This document shows, piece after piece, positions 32,433 through 45,000 of a stretch of 64,000 nt of DNA. The notes under the pieces are model-generated. The model saw only the letters and a program-made list of their open reading frames with translations, was not told the origin of the DNA and made no database searches. Position 1 is the stretch's first letter. Each line of letters starts with the position of its first letter. The stretch is taken from contig CM082577.2 in assembly GCA_040954595.2 (NCBI GenBank), positions 2,294,001-2,358,000 of the forward strand, read 5' to 3'. The DNA comes from Balanoglossus misakiensis. Lineage: Eukaryota; Hemichordata. The translations under genes were made by a program, and so were the position numbers.

Positions 32433-32929
32433 CAGAGTTAAAGTTATCGCGGCCTTTACCATCAAGTGCAATCAAATTTTGTAGCTATTGAATTCTGTTT
32501 CACATCATCATACATTTTTTGCATTGTACAGAATATTCTGTAGAGCTCACACTTTTTTTTTTCTGAGAACAATAGTTCAAAATTACATACACAAGTCTCA
32601 GCAACGTGAAACTCCTTCAGATAGCGGTGTGAAAACTAAAAACTTATCACTATTTTTGTAACTAGTGTCTTAAACGAGGAAGTTTCATTTTCCTTGCATA
32701 TTAATATGAGTTAAAAGATTTGATATCTTCACCTTTTTTTTTCATTGTTCATAACTTCCATTTGTATATTACTCTATTTTTTTTCTTTACTGTCCTCTCT
32801 TTGAACGTTTCTGTTTGAAAATGGCTCAGAAATCATGAAACAACTTTTCTAGAAAAAAACAACACTTTAAATTATTGCCTGTTTTGGTAATTGCAATTGG
32901 TTTATTACATTCCAAGTTGACACTCAGAG

Positions 32930-32935
32930 AATAAA
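32930..32935 (+). terminator. Possible importin-alpha poly(A) signal
   Basis: AATAAA lies in an AT-rich stretch about 970 bp past the stop. Other weak candidates exist, so the true 3' end is uncertain. Confidence 0.25.
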
Positions 32936-33244
32936 AAACTAAAAAAAACAACTTTGTGCATGTTTTCTTTTGCCCCATATATACCCCCTCGGGCATCAAA
33001 GCAATCATTTGTCCGATGAGGGCGTGTGTCTCAAGTACCCAGTACTCGACGTTTGAGGGCGCACAGCGTATTAATGGAAAACCTGCGAAAGTCCAGTTTG
33101 CTGAAATCTGCAGAAGCAAATAAAGGAACGAATATTTAGAAAGTGTGTGCGTGTCTGGGATGAGAACACCGCCAAAAATAGTGTGATGTCATTATTTAAA
33201 TGTATATCATCCTTATTATCTTATTCCATTAATTAGTAATGTTG

Positions 33245-33880
33245 TTATTGGAAATTTGTGTGTTGGTGCCTGAAGTTTATGTTTGTTTGTTTTCTTTTGC
33301 TGTAGCGCCACCAACGTCTACGAATATATCTTTTGTTTTCATGATTAGCGTTGACATGTCCATGCGCAGCATAACATATGCATCTTTTACTGTTATCGCT
33401 ACTGGTTGTGTGGGCCATCTTACTTTGTATTGGTATATATTTCATTTGAGCAGTGTGACATGACTTTTTCAGAGTCAATCTCCCATTAGCAGAAAGCGTG
33501 TCGTGAATTTCACACGATAAAACAAGAGAGTATGCTTCGCCCTTTCCACCTTGCATAGATCTGTAACTTGGGGGTGGGGAGGGGGGGATTAAATTTTGGC
33601 TATTCTCCAAGACCAGCAAATGCATTTTCCCGCTATACTTCCTCATTGTACGTGCATATTCGACCGTAGGTCTGACAGTGTCCATGTTCATAGGTTCTGC
33701 GTTTCTTATTCCCTTGTATGTAGACAGGTCCATGGGTGAAATCTCGTGAAGTTGGCCACGGTCTCTCAAGAGGGGCTGTATGTTGGCCAACAAAGTTAAG
33801 TCCACTGTTGAATTTGTGATTCTTTCACACGAAGGATTGTACGATATGAAAAAAATACCTGTAGGGATGGCGTTTCCCAA
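33245..33880 (-). other. 211-codon open frame, unrecognised
   Basis: This is the longest open frame in the 32-60 kb stretch. The first ~100 residues look protein-like (VDLTLLANIQPLLRDRGQL, VEYARTMRKYSGKMHLLVLE), and a CCCTACAG acceptor-like site sits near codon 7 (~33860). The second half is basic and low complexity (RYIRRRWWRYSKRK). I recognise no family. It may be an exon read past its end, or chance. Confidence 0.2.
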
Positions 33881-33899
33881 CTCCTTGGCTGTACATTTA

Positions 33900-36800
33900 T
33901 TTGAGTGGTCTGGCGAGGATAGAGAGAAAAAACAAGAGCGGGTTAAAAACTGATCAATAACCGTTGCAGAAAGGTATTTCTATATTCGTCCTGTGGTGAC
34001 AAAGTAAAACAGGTTGTTAACAATGTGCAGCTGTTCTGGTGGGGGTGTTTATTCCGTAGTTGGAAGCAAATCTTGAAAAAGAAAATTCGCATGGCATCAC
34101 ACGACCAGCCTTTCTTAACTTGTGTAGTTCAAAGATGCAGATTCAAGTAATTGTCTGTGTGAGAATTTAGTTTAAATTTGGGATAAAGAGGTAAAAGTTT
34201 GAATTCGCTCCGAGCATACATGTACATCCAACGTTCACACGAGGTCGCGGCCATTTTGAAACGAGGTAAATCTCAATACGTCGACCATTATATTACCCCA
34301 TATAAAAATGACCGAACTATCCGACATATGTGCAGGTTTACATGGAATTAACAGGATGTACAAGTCATAATTTAGTGTTTGGTGTCACAATCAAACTTAA
34401 TTGACCACGTTTTCCCCTTTATACATACAGCGAAATTCTGATCACTGATCATCATCGCGTAAGCCCATACTGAGAAAATACTCTTGCTAAAAGTAGTGAA
34501 ATGGCAACCTAATAATTCATAATATTTTCCTTTGCATTTTGTGTATTAGTAAGTGCCAGGACACTTGACGATTTTCGACTCTCTAATATGCGTTTCCCCC
34601 TTTTTTCACAAATGTTTCGTATGTCAAAGTTTAGTATAAACAGCCGATGACCAGCTGTGCACGATCAAGACACACCTCAAATTTAATGCTAGGCCTTTAG
34701 ACGGTTAGCGCAGGAGTTGATCAGGGGCTCGACGTGGACGTACGACCTGGCCGATCGGCGCGTCACTGCACCCTTGCACAAACGTCGGCGCTACAGAGGG
34801 ATAAGCCATGTATATCCAATCGAAAATTTGTGAATATTTCTGATATTTCGTTCAATAAGGTAAGAACCCACCACATATTCAATGCTTCACGTAGGCCGGC
34901 CTACCGGGGACTTTTCACATTTTCAGGACAATGAAACTTAATAACATTTATTCAACGAATGCGCAGGCAATGGCCGTTACATTTAATACTTAGTCTAGTT
35001 TAGCATGCAAACTATGTGGTATTCTGTAATTTAAAATGAATTGTTCAACTTAGTTTGTCGTTTGCCGCCGTGGAATGGTAGGCCTATCGTTCATGGGGTG
35101 AGATGCTGCAGTTTAATGACGCAGATTTCCCCAAACTTGGAAAGCGTACACCATTTGTCGCAGTGAGTCTATGATATATTATGTGTTTTCGTCAAATTCG
35201 TTAAATTCGGCGGGGAGAACAGTTCTCGGCACCAACCTGCCAGTCATTCGATATTTATTCCCCTAACTGATACGCCAGAACTATTATATAGATCTACAAC
35301 CGTTTATTGGGCTAGTCGTCGATAATGGTTACCGAACTGAATAAGACTTTTATCAAAAACTGGGCAATTTTCGGTTAGATACGTCACCTATCCTGACCCT
35401 CCTTTTGAACCCCTGATGGGTATAAATTTCAAATCCCCTCTTTTTGGGATAAGGTTTATCTTGTAATACCAATATATTTCATATTGTGTTTTATTGCGTA
35501 AACGTGCGCATGGATATTAGACATTTTAATAGTCTGGATGACTTTTTTCCTATTGCAAACAGTACTGTGAACCCACGCCACATCACACCAACATTCTAGG
35601 CAATATACAATACAACTGATTTATTAATCAACAATATTCATAATTATAAATGTATAGATTGGAATAATTCTTATTTATGCCATGTCATAACGTTTTGGGA
35701 GAGAATTTTCGAATATCAATATGCAAACTGTGCACAGTGCACGTCGCGACGCAAACCCGTGACCTACATATGCTTACAGAGGGCGCTAGAGGGATTTCCC
35801 CTTCGTTGGCCCACGCGTTAGCTATTGCCATTGACAGAGCCGTCTGCATAGGTCACACTGATACAAAATCGGCAACAGAAGATGTAGTACGGAAGTTCGT
35901 GGTGGAATGTAAACATGGGACGGAGGACGAGACATTTCATTATTGTTGCATCGTTGGACTGGTGAACGCCATTTGATATTTGATGTTAAGTATTGCTGTT
36001 GGTTCAAATTCGAAAATTTCGAGCGAGGTTGGCAAGACTACTATAGACTAGTCCGAATTAAGCCACAATATACTTATTCGACTGGCTGTATATTTAAGCG
36101 ACACAGAAATTTGTAGGTAAGTAGTACCATTCACTATTTCCAAATGAAAGGTTCGCGATCAAAGGGTGAAAAGTGTCTGTCAAGAACAGTCCTACATTGT
36201 TTTTGGCGTGGCGCGAAGCCCGGGCGCGGCATGAAGCGTATGATACCATACAGTTTTACAGTATTCAAAAAGCGTCGTCTGCGGTTGAATTGAGATAACA
36301 GCTGGCCTAATGTAACGATTGTTGTGACTGGGTGAATCGGGGAATGTCGTAGAAGGACTGGCCTGTCACGGGGCTTTTGTTTTATGAAGGAAATTCGCTA
36401 GAGACAAAAGAAATGTGTGAAAATGGAATTTACGAATGGAATTTCACGACCATAGCGGTCACTTTTCGCCTTGTGAAAGAAAGTTGATGACGTCGCTCTC
36501 GTCGGTAGTTCATCGACCAATGATATCGCTGCATTGCTGACATTTCGCCGAAGTTGAGAGGGAATTCCTAGAACTCATTAATATTCAGGTCTGAAGGATG
36601 TCGGCCGGCGAAGCACAGTTCCATATCTTGAAGTCGACATTTTTTTGTATTTTACATGTAGTGTAGCCGTGATTCAGTGATGATATCTGTATGTAAACCG
36701 TTAAAAAAGTGTTTGTGTAAATTTGTCGAATTGCCGTATTTCGAACCTCTCTTAATTTCCATAATAATTGGCGCTAAAATTAAAACCTGTGAGGACAGAT

Positions 36801-39340
36801 CTTTCCTAGCGGACCGGCGTTCGTACAAAAAAAATCTGCTAGACTTATACTATCGACGTCGTTAAGCACTGTTAACCAAATGCTGCGAAATGATACCTCG
36901 CAAAATTTGAATGGCAAATTTTATCGGAGTCCAGTCCTCTATTTTCATTAAAGTCACACATTAGCATGAACCCGACAACCCGTCGTTTAACTATTGGATT
37001 TACGAACCAAATCAAATGCTCGAAGATACTCCGCGGGTGATACATCCTCAGCTTTTGTCTGTCGTAGGCCTATCTGCCCACGCCCGAATTATTGGACAAT
37101 GGTCCTCTTTCACGCTATTGGGGAGCCTTCCACTCGAATCGACGCATTTTTCTCGAGGTTTAGATGTTTAATTCGATTCTGAACGTCTTGGCGGCGATGA
37201 TGCGATAACGGACAGTAGGCGTTTGACCCACTACCAGGCTTTGATATGTTGGGCATTAGGATGATGACTCGGAGATCAACTTCTTTGAGAACAACTAAAA
37301 CGAAATACATGCATTGCATCAATTCCCTTACATCATTATACAGCAGGTATTTGTTCCTCCTTTGGTCACCTCAGCTACCATTAATTAACAAAAAAAACCT
37401 ACACAAACAATAGATTTCTGTAACTTTGAAATTCTCTCTTTAAAAATCTGTCGGCCATATTGAATCGCCGGGACAAAAAGGGCGCGCCCGTTCAGATGGA
37501 ATCTGCCCATTTCAGATAAATCACACATGATGTGTGTGTTTTAAGTGATGTCAAAAATTCTGCTCTGCGTGTAGAAAGTTAGCAGACCTAAGATTTCCTG
37601 TTCTGAGTTCGCATTTTCACGGTATCGAGTTCATGTGTTCGGTCTTCTGGTCGGAAGAAAATTGGCATTGTCGTTGTAGTACTGGTGTTTAGTCGCCAAC
37701 ATAACGCTAAACTCGACTATTCATCTGAAATTTCTGGCGCTAAATTAACAGTAGAGACAGCATTGCATGACTTTATAAATGAATTCAGAACTTGAGAAAA
37801 CTAGATACGATATTCCGTACCGACATAAGATTCATGTATGTTCGATCCGCACCACAGTATAACAGGCGCCCGGCTTTTGACTTGGGGTTTTTCAGTGCTA
37901 GATTGCAAGCTCTAGTCGATCGTTCAGTTGAATCGAGAACAGTAAAACATGGGGATGTTTTATCGACCATTTTTGAGAAATGTGAAATAGGATTACATTC
38001 CCCGACATGAATGACTAGTGGTGTACAGAACACACCGGAGCTATAAATCGCTGGCATTTGAAGCGTTGTTTTTCTCAGCCTGACTCGACTCTATATTGTA
38101 CAATTGACGGTCGAATTTTCTCAGACATGCGGTTAGGCGTCTAAGCTAATATATGCTCAGACAAATCACAAAACCGCGGCATGTGTGCGGATTTAGGCAA
38201 GCATTGGCTTCAAAATTTCACCGAGTTACACCGTTCTCAGGTACATGGGTGGTATATGTTGTATTTTTCTGTGATTTTTTTCCGGGTGCCATGATAGTGT
38301 CTGAATCACTCTCCGCCAGTCGTTGTACGGTTGTACTCGAAAATTGATCATTTCTGAATGCAGGATTTGACATTTTCGGTGAATGTCATGGTTTTGACAG
38401 TGTGATATGGAAATGGTACAATTTTCAAGGCAATTCGTTGTAGAATCGAAACAAATAACGTCGGATAATTGGATATTGTTGAAATGTTGACCAATTACTA
38501 GTATGGCCAGTGGTTTTATAAATGCTCCGGTTTTATTGCTCACTCATCTTCTAATTTTAAAACACGATGCAGGTGTTAAAGAAATAGAATCAAGTATGAA
38601 CATACATGTCTGCTTCAGATTCAGGGTTGTGTTCTCAAGCTTGGTTAGCTTGATCACTCTAACAGAGAGAAGAGTTTTCCCCTTTTTATTTTGGTCACAT
38701 TTCAACAATATCCGGGGCTCCGGTTACCCCAAAACAGTTCTATTCTTGTGAAATTTAAAAGCAATTTCTTGCCATCAAAATTGGTGACGTGGCAGGACAG
38801 CAAAGGCTTTCGTTGTTGTGAACTCTTCAATGTTCAAACCCTCGGGCATGTATGTTATTCGAATTTTACATATAACAAATGCATAGCGATCAGGCATCTC
38901 CACTTCTGTCAATGTTCTGCGTGACAATCAAAATGGATGAAAAGGAACGGGTTGGAATAAACCTCTCTAATTTGCAACAGGTTGTCAATGCACAGAAATA
39001 CCAGGCTTTATTTTTGTCTTTGTCATGAAATGACCACGTGCCCAGTTATTTTAATTACAATGTTGGCCTATTTCGCTTAGTACAGCTTTGTTTATATTTT
39101 ACAGATAACCCTTTATTCATAATAGAATCATTACGTCCCAACAGGCAAGAAATGCCCGACAGAAAATTATCAGCCTCTGATAGACTTTTGGTCAGTTTAT
39201 AACAAAATAAAATCGTTAAAAACACATGAAAGTTGTGTAGTTTTACCCCAACCTCTTGCCTGTTGGAGCGTACACACACGATCGCGCGAATTTTAAAAGT
39301 AACGACTTCTGCACGTTCAAAACAAAGCCAACTTGATTGA
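33900..39340. other. Gene-poor stretch
   Basis: No recognised protein. A strong donor (AAG|GTAAGAAC) at 34860 ends an open frame from 34701 of 53 codons with no in-frame ATG, possibly an exon or 5' UTR. A 99-codon open frame at 35677-35976 has no known match. Confidence 0.35.
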
Positions 39341-39349
39341 AATCTACAG

Positions 39350-39362
39350 TTTTCCCGCCAAA
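39350..39362 (+). promoter_or_regulatory. Strong E2F-like site
   Basis: TTTTCCCGCCAAA matches the E2F consensus exactly. A poly-G run of about 14 bases lies at ~39408-39422. No gene was located beside it. Confidence 0.3.
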
Positions 39363-40849
39363 TAATTCTGACGACAATGTATAAAGACACCAGTAAGCAA
39401 AATGGCGGGGGGGGGGGGGGGGTCAAGGTTAAAACGAGTCGGCGCATGACAAGAACGCGTGTTAATCTAGAAAACAAGGTCTTGTCGTTCTTTACTTTTA
39501 AGTAACTTGCACCACGCGGGAGTTTTTCTCAAATTGCATCTTTGTGAAAAGCGCACAAGTTTGACAAGAAAGGTGTTTGATGGTAGGTCACATTTTTCAA
39601 CAAGACGCGTTTCCTATAATACGCGTCAGCACAAACATTAAAATGGCGAAGGTGAAATGCGGGCAGTTATAATATTTAAATGATCAAGTCATTATCATTT
39701 TGTGACCCCTTTGCCTAAAATGTAGTTCTTGGTAAGTTTCAATTACTCCATATGGCAAGTTTTTACATTCATGAGAAAAGTAAACACAAGATTCTGTCTC
39801 GTTTTTTATTCTTCAATGCTACTCATAAAACTTTTTAATCGGGAACGAGGATAAATGTGACTCGTACAGCTGACTTAGAAATGTTCTGCTTCTACCTTTA
39901 TGCAAATTATGCTCATTAAAGAAATGACTGTAGACAATTAAGGTCTTATAGACACATGGCTATAAGGTCTTTAACGCTTCTTTGTGGTTGTTTACTTCGG
40001 ATAGGTGTGGTTATATTGGATGGTTCTTATCAAACCTTTTCAAATGTCGGTTCCTTTGGACAGGAACTATAGAAACAAGAATGGGATTAATTGTTTTGAC
40101 GTCACACTTCCTTTCATCTTCTCCGTTTCGATGCGAGATTCCATGAAACAACGATATCTATAATCTACCTTAATTGATCCCAGAACCGTTTGTATGGCAA
40201 TTGCATCGTAATATGAAAAATTATCGGCACTATTGTATTATCTGCATGTGCGTAAATACACATCGATGTTTCACTGGCGTTTATCAGAAAACGAATTCTC
40301 CTTCTAAAGAGATGGGCTTCGCATTGACTTGCGAATGTGGCTTTCGCTGAGCTTTGGCATAGGTACGGCTGCCATTGTATGCGCGCATCCAGGGTTCATT
40401 GACCCCTGCCCGTTGCCATGGCTATATCTCCTTGTATGTAATACTTTCCTTCGTCGACGCACCGTCGCGCCCAGTCCGCTCATCCGGTACACACTGTCGT
40501 TTCAGTACTAGTATAATCGGGAATGGTTGTAAATCATTCAGATATATATACAAGGACATTGTCGACAGCCATCGCGGCCTCTTGATGTGTGTCGTAGTAA
40601 TTATTCAGGGCTGCCATGTTGGCAGTGTCGGCGCACTGTTGCAAAACATATACTATGAAGCGGCCCTTGATTGAATCTTCATTCGAATCAATGCAAGAGT
40701 AAGTGCGTAGGCGTGGATTATAATAGACCGACTTTCCGTTGTCACTTGCAAGCGCGCCAAACGTGGCATCGACTGACCTCTATAAACTATACCTCTTTAT
40801 ACTCACCTTGTTATATAATAAATCACTCGATTTGAACGATCTATTCACT

Positions 40850-40880
40850 CAGAGAGAGAGATAGAGAGAGAGAGAAGAGA
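40850..40880. repeat. (GA)n microsatellite
   Basis: An interrupted AG/GA tract, followed by further CAGA/CATA-rich simple sequence to about 40925. Confidence 0.85.
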
Positions 40881-41685
40881 CAGGCAGACATACACACAGA
40901 TACATGGAGAGACAGAGAGGGGGAGAATGGTCTATTCAGGGAGGAGGAAAGAGATACCACTCGCTCTATTTATAAAGGATGCAGAATAAGAAGTGGGGGA
41001 CTTTTGGTCGAGTTTTCAAAAAACGGTTATTTAAATTGCTTGTCACGTGATGGTTGTGTATACAACGGTCACATTGAAGTAACTAAAATGTTCTCCTACA
41101 TCTAAGCTTTAAGAAAATATATACTTTTAGGGGATTCTGAGCATGATAATTAACAGAGAAATGTTTATTTCAAAGAGTGAATTCCTTTAGGTTGCATCCT
41201 TAATGTAAATACTAGTACATTCACTGCCTTTAATTTACACCCAGAAAGAATTTTGCGTTCGCTTCCCTCAATTAACACCTTCTTAGCAATATAATCCAGA
41301 TGTGCTGGTAAGCCGGCTCCTTTGTTTTTCAGTTGTGTAGTAAACAATGAGCTAATTCAAAATGTTCATTCACAGCGCCATTGTTTCACAATCACTCCCT
41401 TAAAATTTTCCCGCTATGATTGCTTGGGCCCGTTAAAGGGACAAAGTCTCTCTCTCCCCTTTTTTCTATTAATTATGTTTGATACAAGACACCGTTTATG
41501 TTATTCTACATGTGGATATATAGCGAGTCAACGTTCGACCACACACAACTTCCATCCCACTTGAAGACACGAGCGTGAAAAACTGGCTAAAATGAATAAT
41601 TGGTCTCTACCGTTTATTCATTTTGGCGAAATTTTTACTCTCATATCCTACAAACGGGATGGGACTCTTATGCGGTTTTGATATG

Positions 41686-41720
41686 ATTGGTCAGCTCCTT
41701 CCTGAATCCAGTCTATAAAC
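41686..41720 (+). promoter_or_regulatory. Candidate core promoter (inverted CCAAT, TATA)
   Basis: ATTGG at 41686-41690 is followed by TATAAAC at 41714-41720. Downstream, a 32-codon open frame starts at 41908 (MGVTPLANLCRVNLYVG...) and stops at 42006. Whether the peptide is real is unknown. Confidence 0.25.
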
Positions 41721-42009
41721 AGGTGTACAGCTGCCCGTTGTCCCGACAAGAAAAGCCGTGACTATTTGACCTCAAGCTCCGACCACTGGCAGCCATTATT
41801 TCAGGAGCGAGCGGCCCCTCTCGTCAGTGACAGTTGAGCCAGGCAGAATATAAATTTTGTGAGCACTTGTGTAATACACGGAGTTCACTGACATTTCATG
41901 AGGTCAGATGGGCGTGACACCACTTGCGAATTTGTGTCGAGTCAACCTATATGTCGGACATACGATGCATCGCGTCTTTGCACTCAAAATTGAACACGCA
42001 AAATAAATC

Positions 42010-45000
42010 ACGATCTTCTTGGTCGGCCAGTTGACTTTATACTCATCCAATAGTCGTCAAATTCTTGGTACGAAACTCGTTATTCGCCAACACATGCAGG
42101 TAGCTATAGGTAACGCGGTTTAGTAATTCGTCCACCCATACACGAATGCAACCAAAGAGCACACGTTTGGACAGGCTATAGCCTCTCTGAGCAACTGCCG
42201 ACACATTAATAATAACCAGCCAATTAACACCAATTAACACCTGAAACAATAGTCAATGCCCGTCCTCATCCAGTTGTTTTCCGTAACGGCCTCATTTAGA
42301 TTTGATAGTATGGTGTAAATTGGCGAGAATTTTACTTGATATTCTTTAGTATCAAGTCAAATATCAGTTTTGTATACTCATTAGTTATCTAGCTCATAGC
42401 CTAAGTGCCTTGGTACCACCCGTGTGGGAACTCTGAGTTTGGGATCATGATAAACTAAACGCCACGAAAAAGTACGCCGGAGTCCCCTGCACAATGTAGA
42501 CGAGGTCAAGCTAGCTTGGGTCATTTGAAGACCGTCCCGTCCTTCACCTGTTTCTTGTATGTTTGCGTTTCCTGGTTGACATCGCTTGTGAACACAGGCG
42601 ATTTGGATATAGAAAATACCGCCATTGTGTAGTTGTCCCGCAGATTATGCAGATTTCAGAGGGTCGTAGTAGGTGTTTAGCAAGTCTAGAGCAAATTGTA
42701 AATATGCCCGTATACGGTCAAAGTGTGACGGGGCACTTTTTTTCGCATGGCCCACCCGTTTTGGTAAATTACCATCTACCCTCATCACTATCTTGAGTTC
42801 ACGATTATTACCGACAAGTTTTCGACATGGTTAGAGCAAGAACTGACGTTTAATACTTTGTTTAATAGTCAGAGATTTTACTGGAAGACTCCATTAAAGT
42901 ACCGCACTAATAATTGAGGAATAAACAATATGTGGGTAAATATTGCATATGGATTTACTACAAGTTGAAATGGCAGGATTTATAGAGACGGCTTACCGCT
43001 TGTAAATCCGCACTGGCAAATTCGTATAGTAGTCACCAACTTTTGATAGTTTGAGGGTCATATCTCTTTCACAGGAGTAGTAATTTGTTTAATAATTATA
43101 CATTAATACTGTTACATACCAAACTCAACTGACGGTCGTGGGGACGCTGTCGACGATCTCTATGCGTGTACATGTAAATACGCGCAATTTTTGAGGATGT
43201 GCGCTGACGTAATTTGAGCCAGCCTGGTGTGTTCGGTCGGTCACCTGCCAAATGCTCTGCATTTCAGGCAAAGGTAATTCAACAGGGTGTTTTTAGACGA
43301 ACGTGAAATGGTCGCCGTGGTGGAAAATCAACACCGTTTCAAAGTCAGTAATTAAATTGAATGGGCACGTGACACCTCAGTGGCGGTTTGATTGGCCAGT
43401 TTACCTAGTGTCAGGCCGAACTTTCACTGCCATTACACCTGATCCACGGGCATACATTGCACCGTTTGCATATAGGATGAGATTCTTGGCGTTTACATTG
43501 TACGTATATGAGAAAGTGCTACTGAAATATCATCTTGTGGTGTTAATCACGGTTTTGGGGGGTTCAAACAGGGACACGCCGTGGCGGTCGCCGTGCTCTC
43601 AATTCTGACCAGACATTCACGAAAACCTGCAGTATAGACCCTAGACCTCTCTTAATCCATGGACGAAAATGGCATCATCGTTAGATAAGTTATGTCCAGT
43701 GGTTTGACCTTTGACCTGCCTGACATTAATAAATCGTACCATTACTACTCATGACACGGGGAGGGGGGAGAAGGTAGGTTTTCACCGTATTGACAAAGTT
43801 TTGCAAACTACATTTGCCATTATGTATAAGTAAAGGCATGTGTATGCTCTCTGGTTTGAAGTCTTTTTCCCGCTTCAGACCTGTTTTTTTCAATATTTGC
43901 TTAAAACTATGCATTGAAGGGTTCCTTGTCCTGGATTAACACTACCACTTGGACCGGGATTAACTTCTAATCTCCACCATTTATCAAATTATGTTACGCT
44001 TTAACTTTTTGAAGACTGTTTAATCCACAATTCAGTGCCGCGGACGGAATACCTGTGATGAAAGATTTTTGACTTTGGGTAGGCCCACAGCATTTTTTCA
44101 GTAGTTACTTTGATTTATAAAAAAAAACGCGGTAAAACGTTAATAAGATACACCTGAAATCATCTTAACCTCCAATAAGAACTTTGATCTAGTCCATGCG
44201 ATGGCGTATAATTATATGTATTGAAAACGGCGCAAACATTTGACGTCAATAAAATTTGAACTTGCTCCTTTAAATTCACTTGAACTCGCGCCACTCTTGA
44301 CCTTATTATTTTTGCAACAGGGCCAATGACATGTAAAGCGAACAAGGTGGTTTGAAAATTAGCACTCGTGTCAAGTGACAGCTGAATTTCTCATTGAATC
44401 AAAACAACCGTATGTTTCGTACCAGTGTAAGTAAGAATAAAAGGACATTTTGGTCGATGCAAAACAGCCTTTGAATCTTCACCGTTTGTATATAGGCACG
44501 GACGTCGAATATCATACATATGAATAAACTTTCTGGTGGGAAGTCTTTTCGTTAAAAAAAACACGCATCGTTTTCACCGTGCAAACTGGATCGCAGACTA
44601 GTTTTGTTGACCTACCATGGTTATGAATTATGGAGACGTATTGTTTTATTGTTCATCTATGGTGTTTGTTACTTCATAACTCTCGAAACCAAACGAGCGG
44701 TACTTTTGTGTTTACTTTTGCTGTTGAGATCGACCTCGTGTTTCGATGGCCAGACTGTCCAAACAGGTACACATGTACTACAGGGCCTATATATTATCAT
44801 ATTCACCCGGGGGTCTTTAAATATATCCATTCCAAGCCGACTAGTCTCACCATAGAAAATAATATTACTCAAGTTAATGTTTTGGCATATTAGGGTTCTA
44901 TGCGATTACAGATTTCTAAATTCATTTCCTTCTACGGGACTGATCACCAGTGTCAAGTGCTAATGCTTGTACGAAGAAGCCAGTAATGACGGCATGCCAA

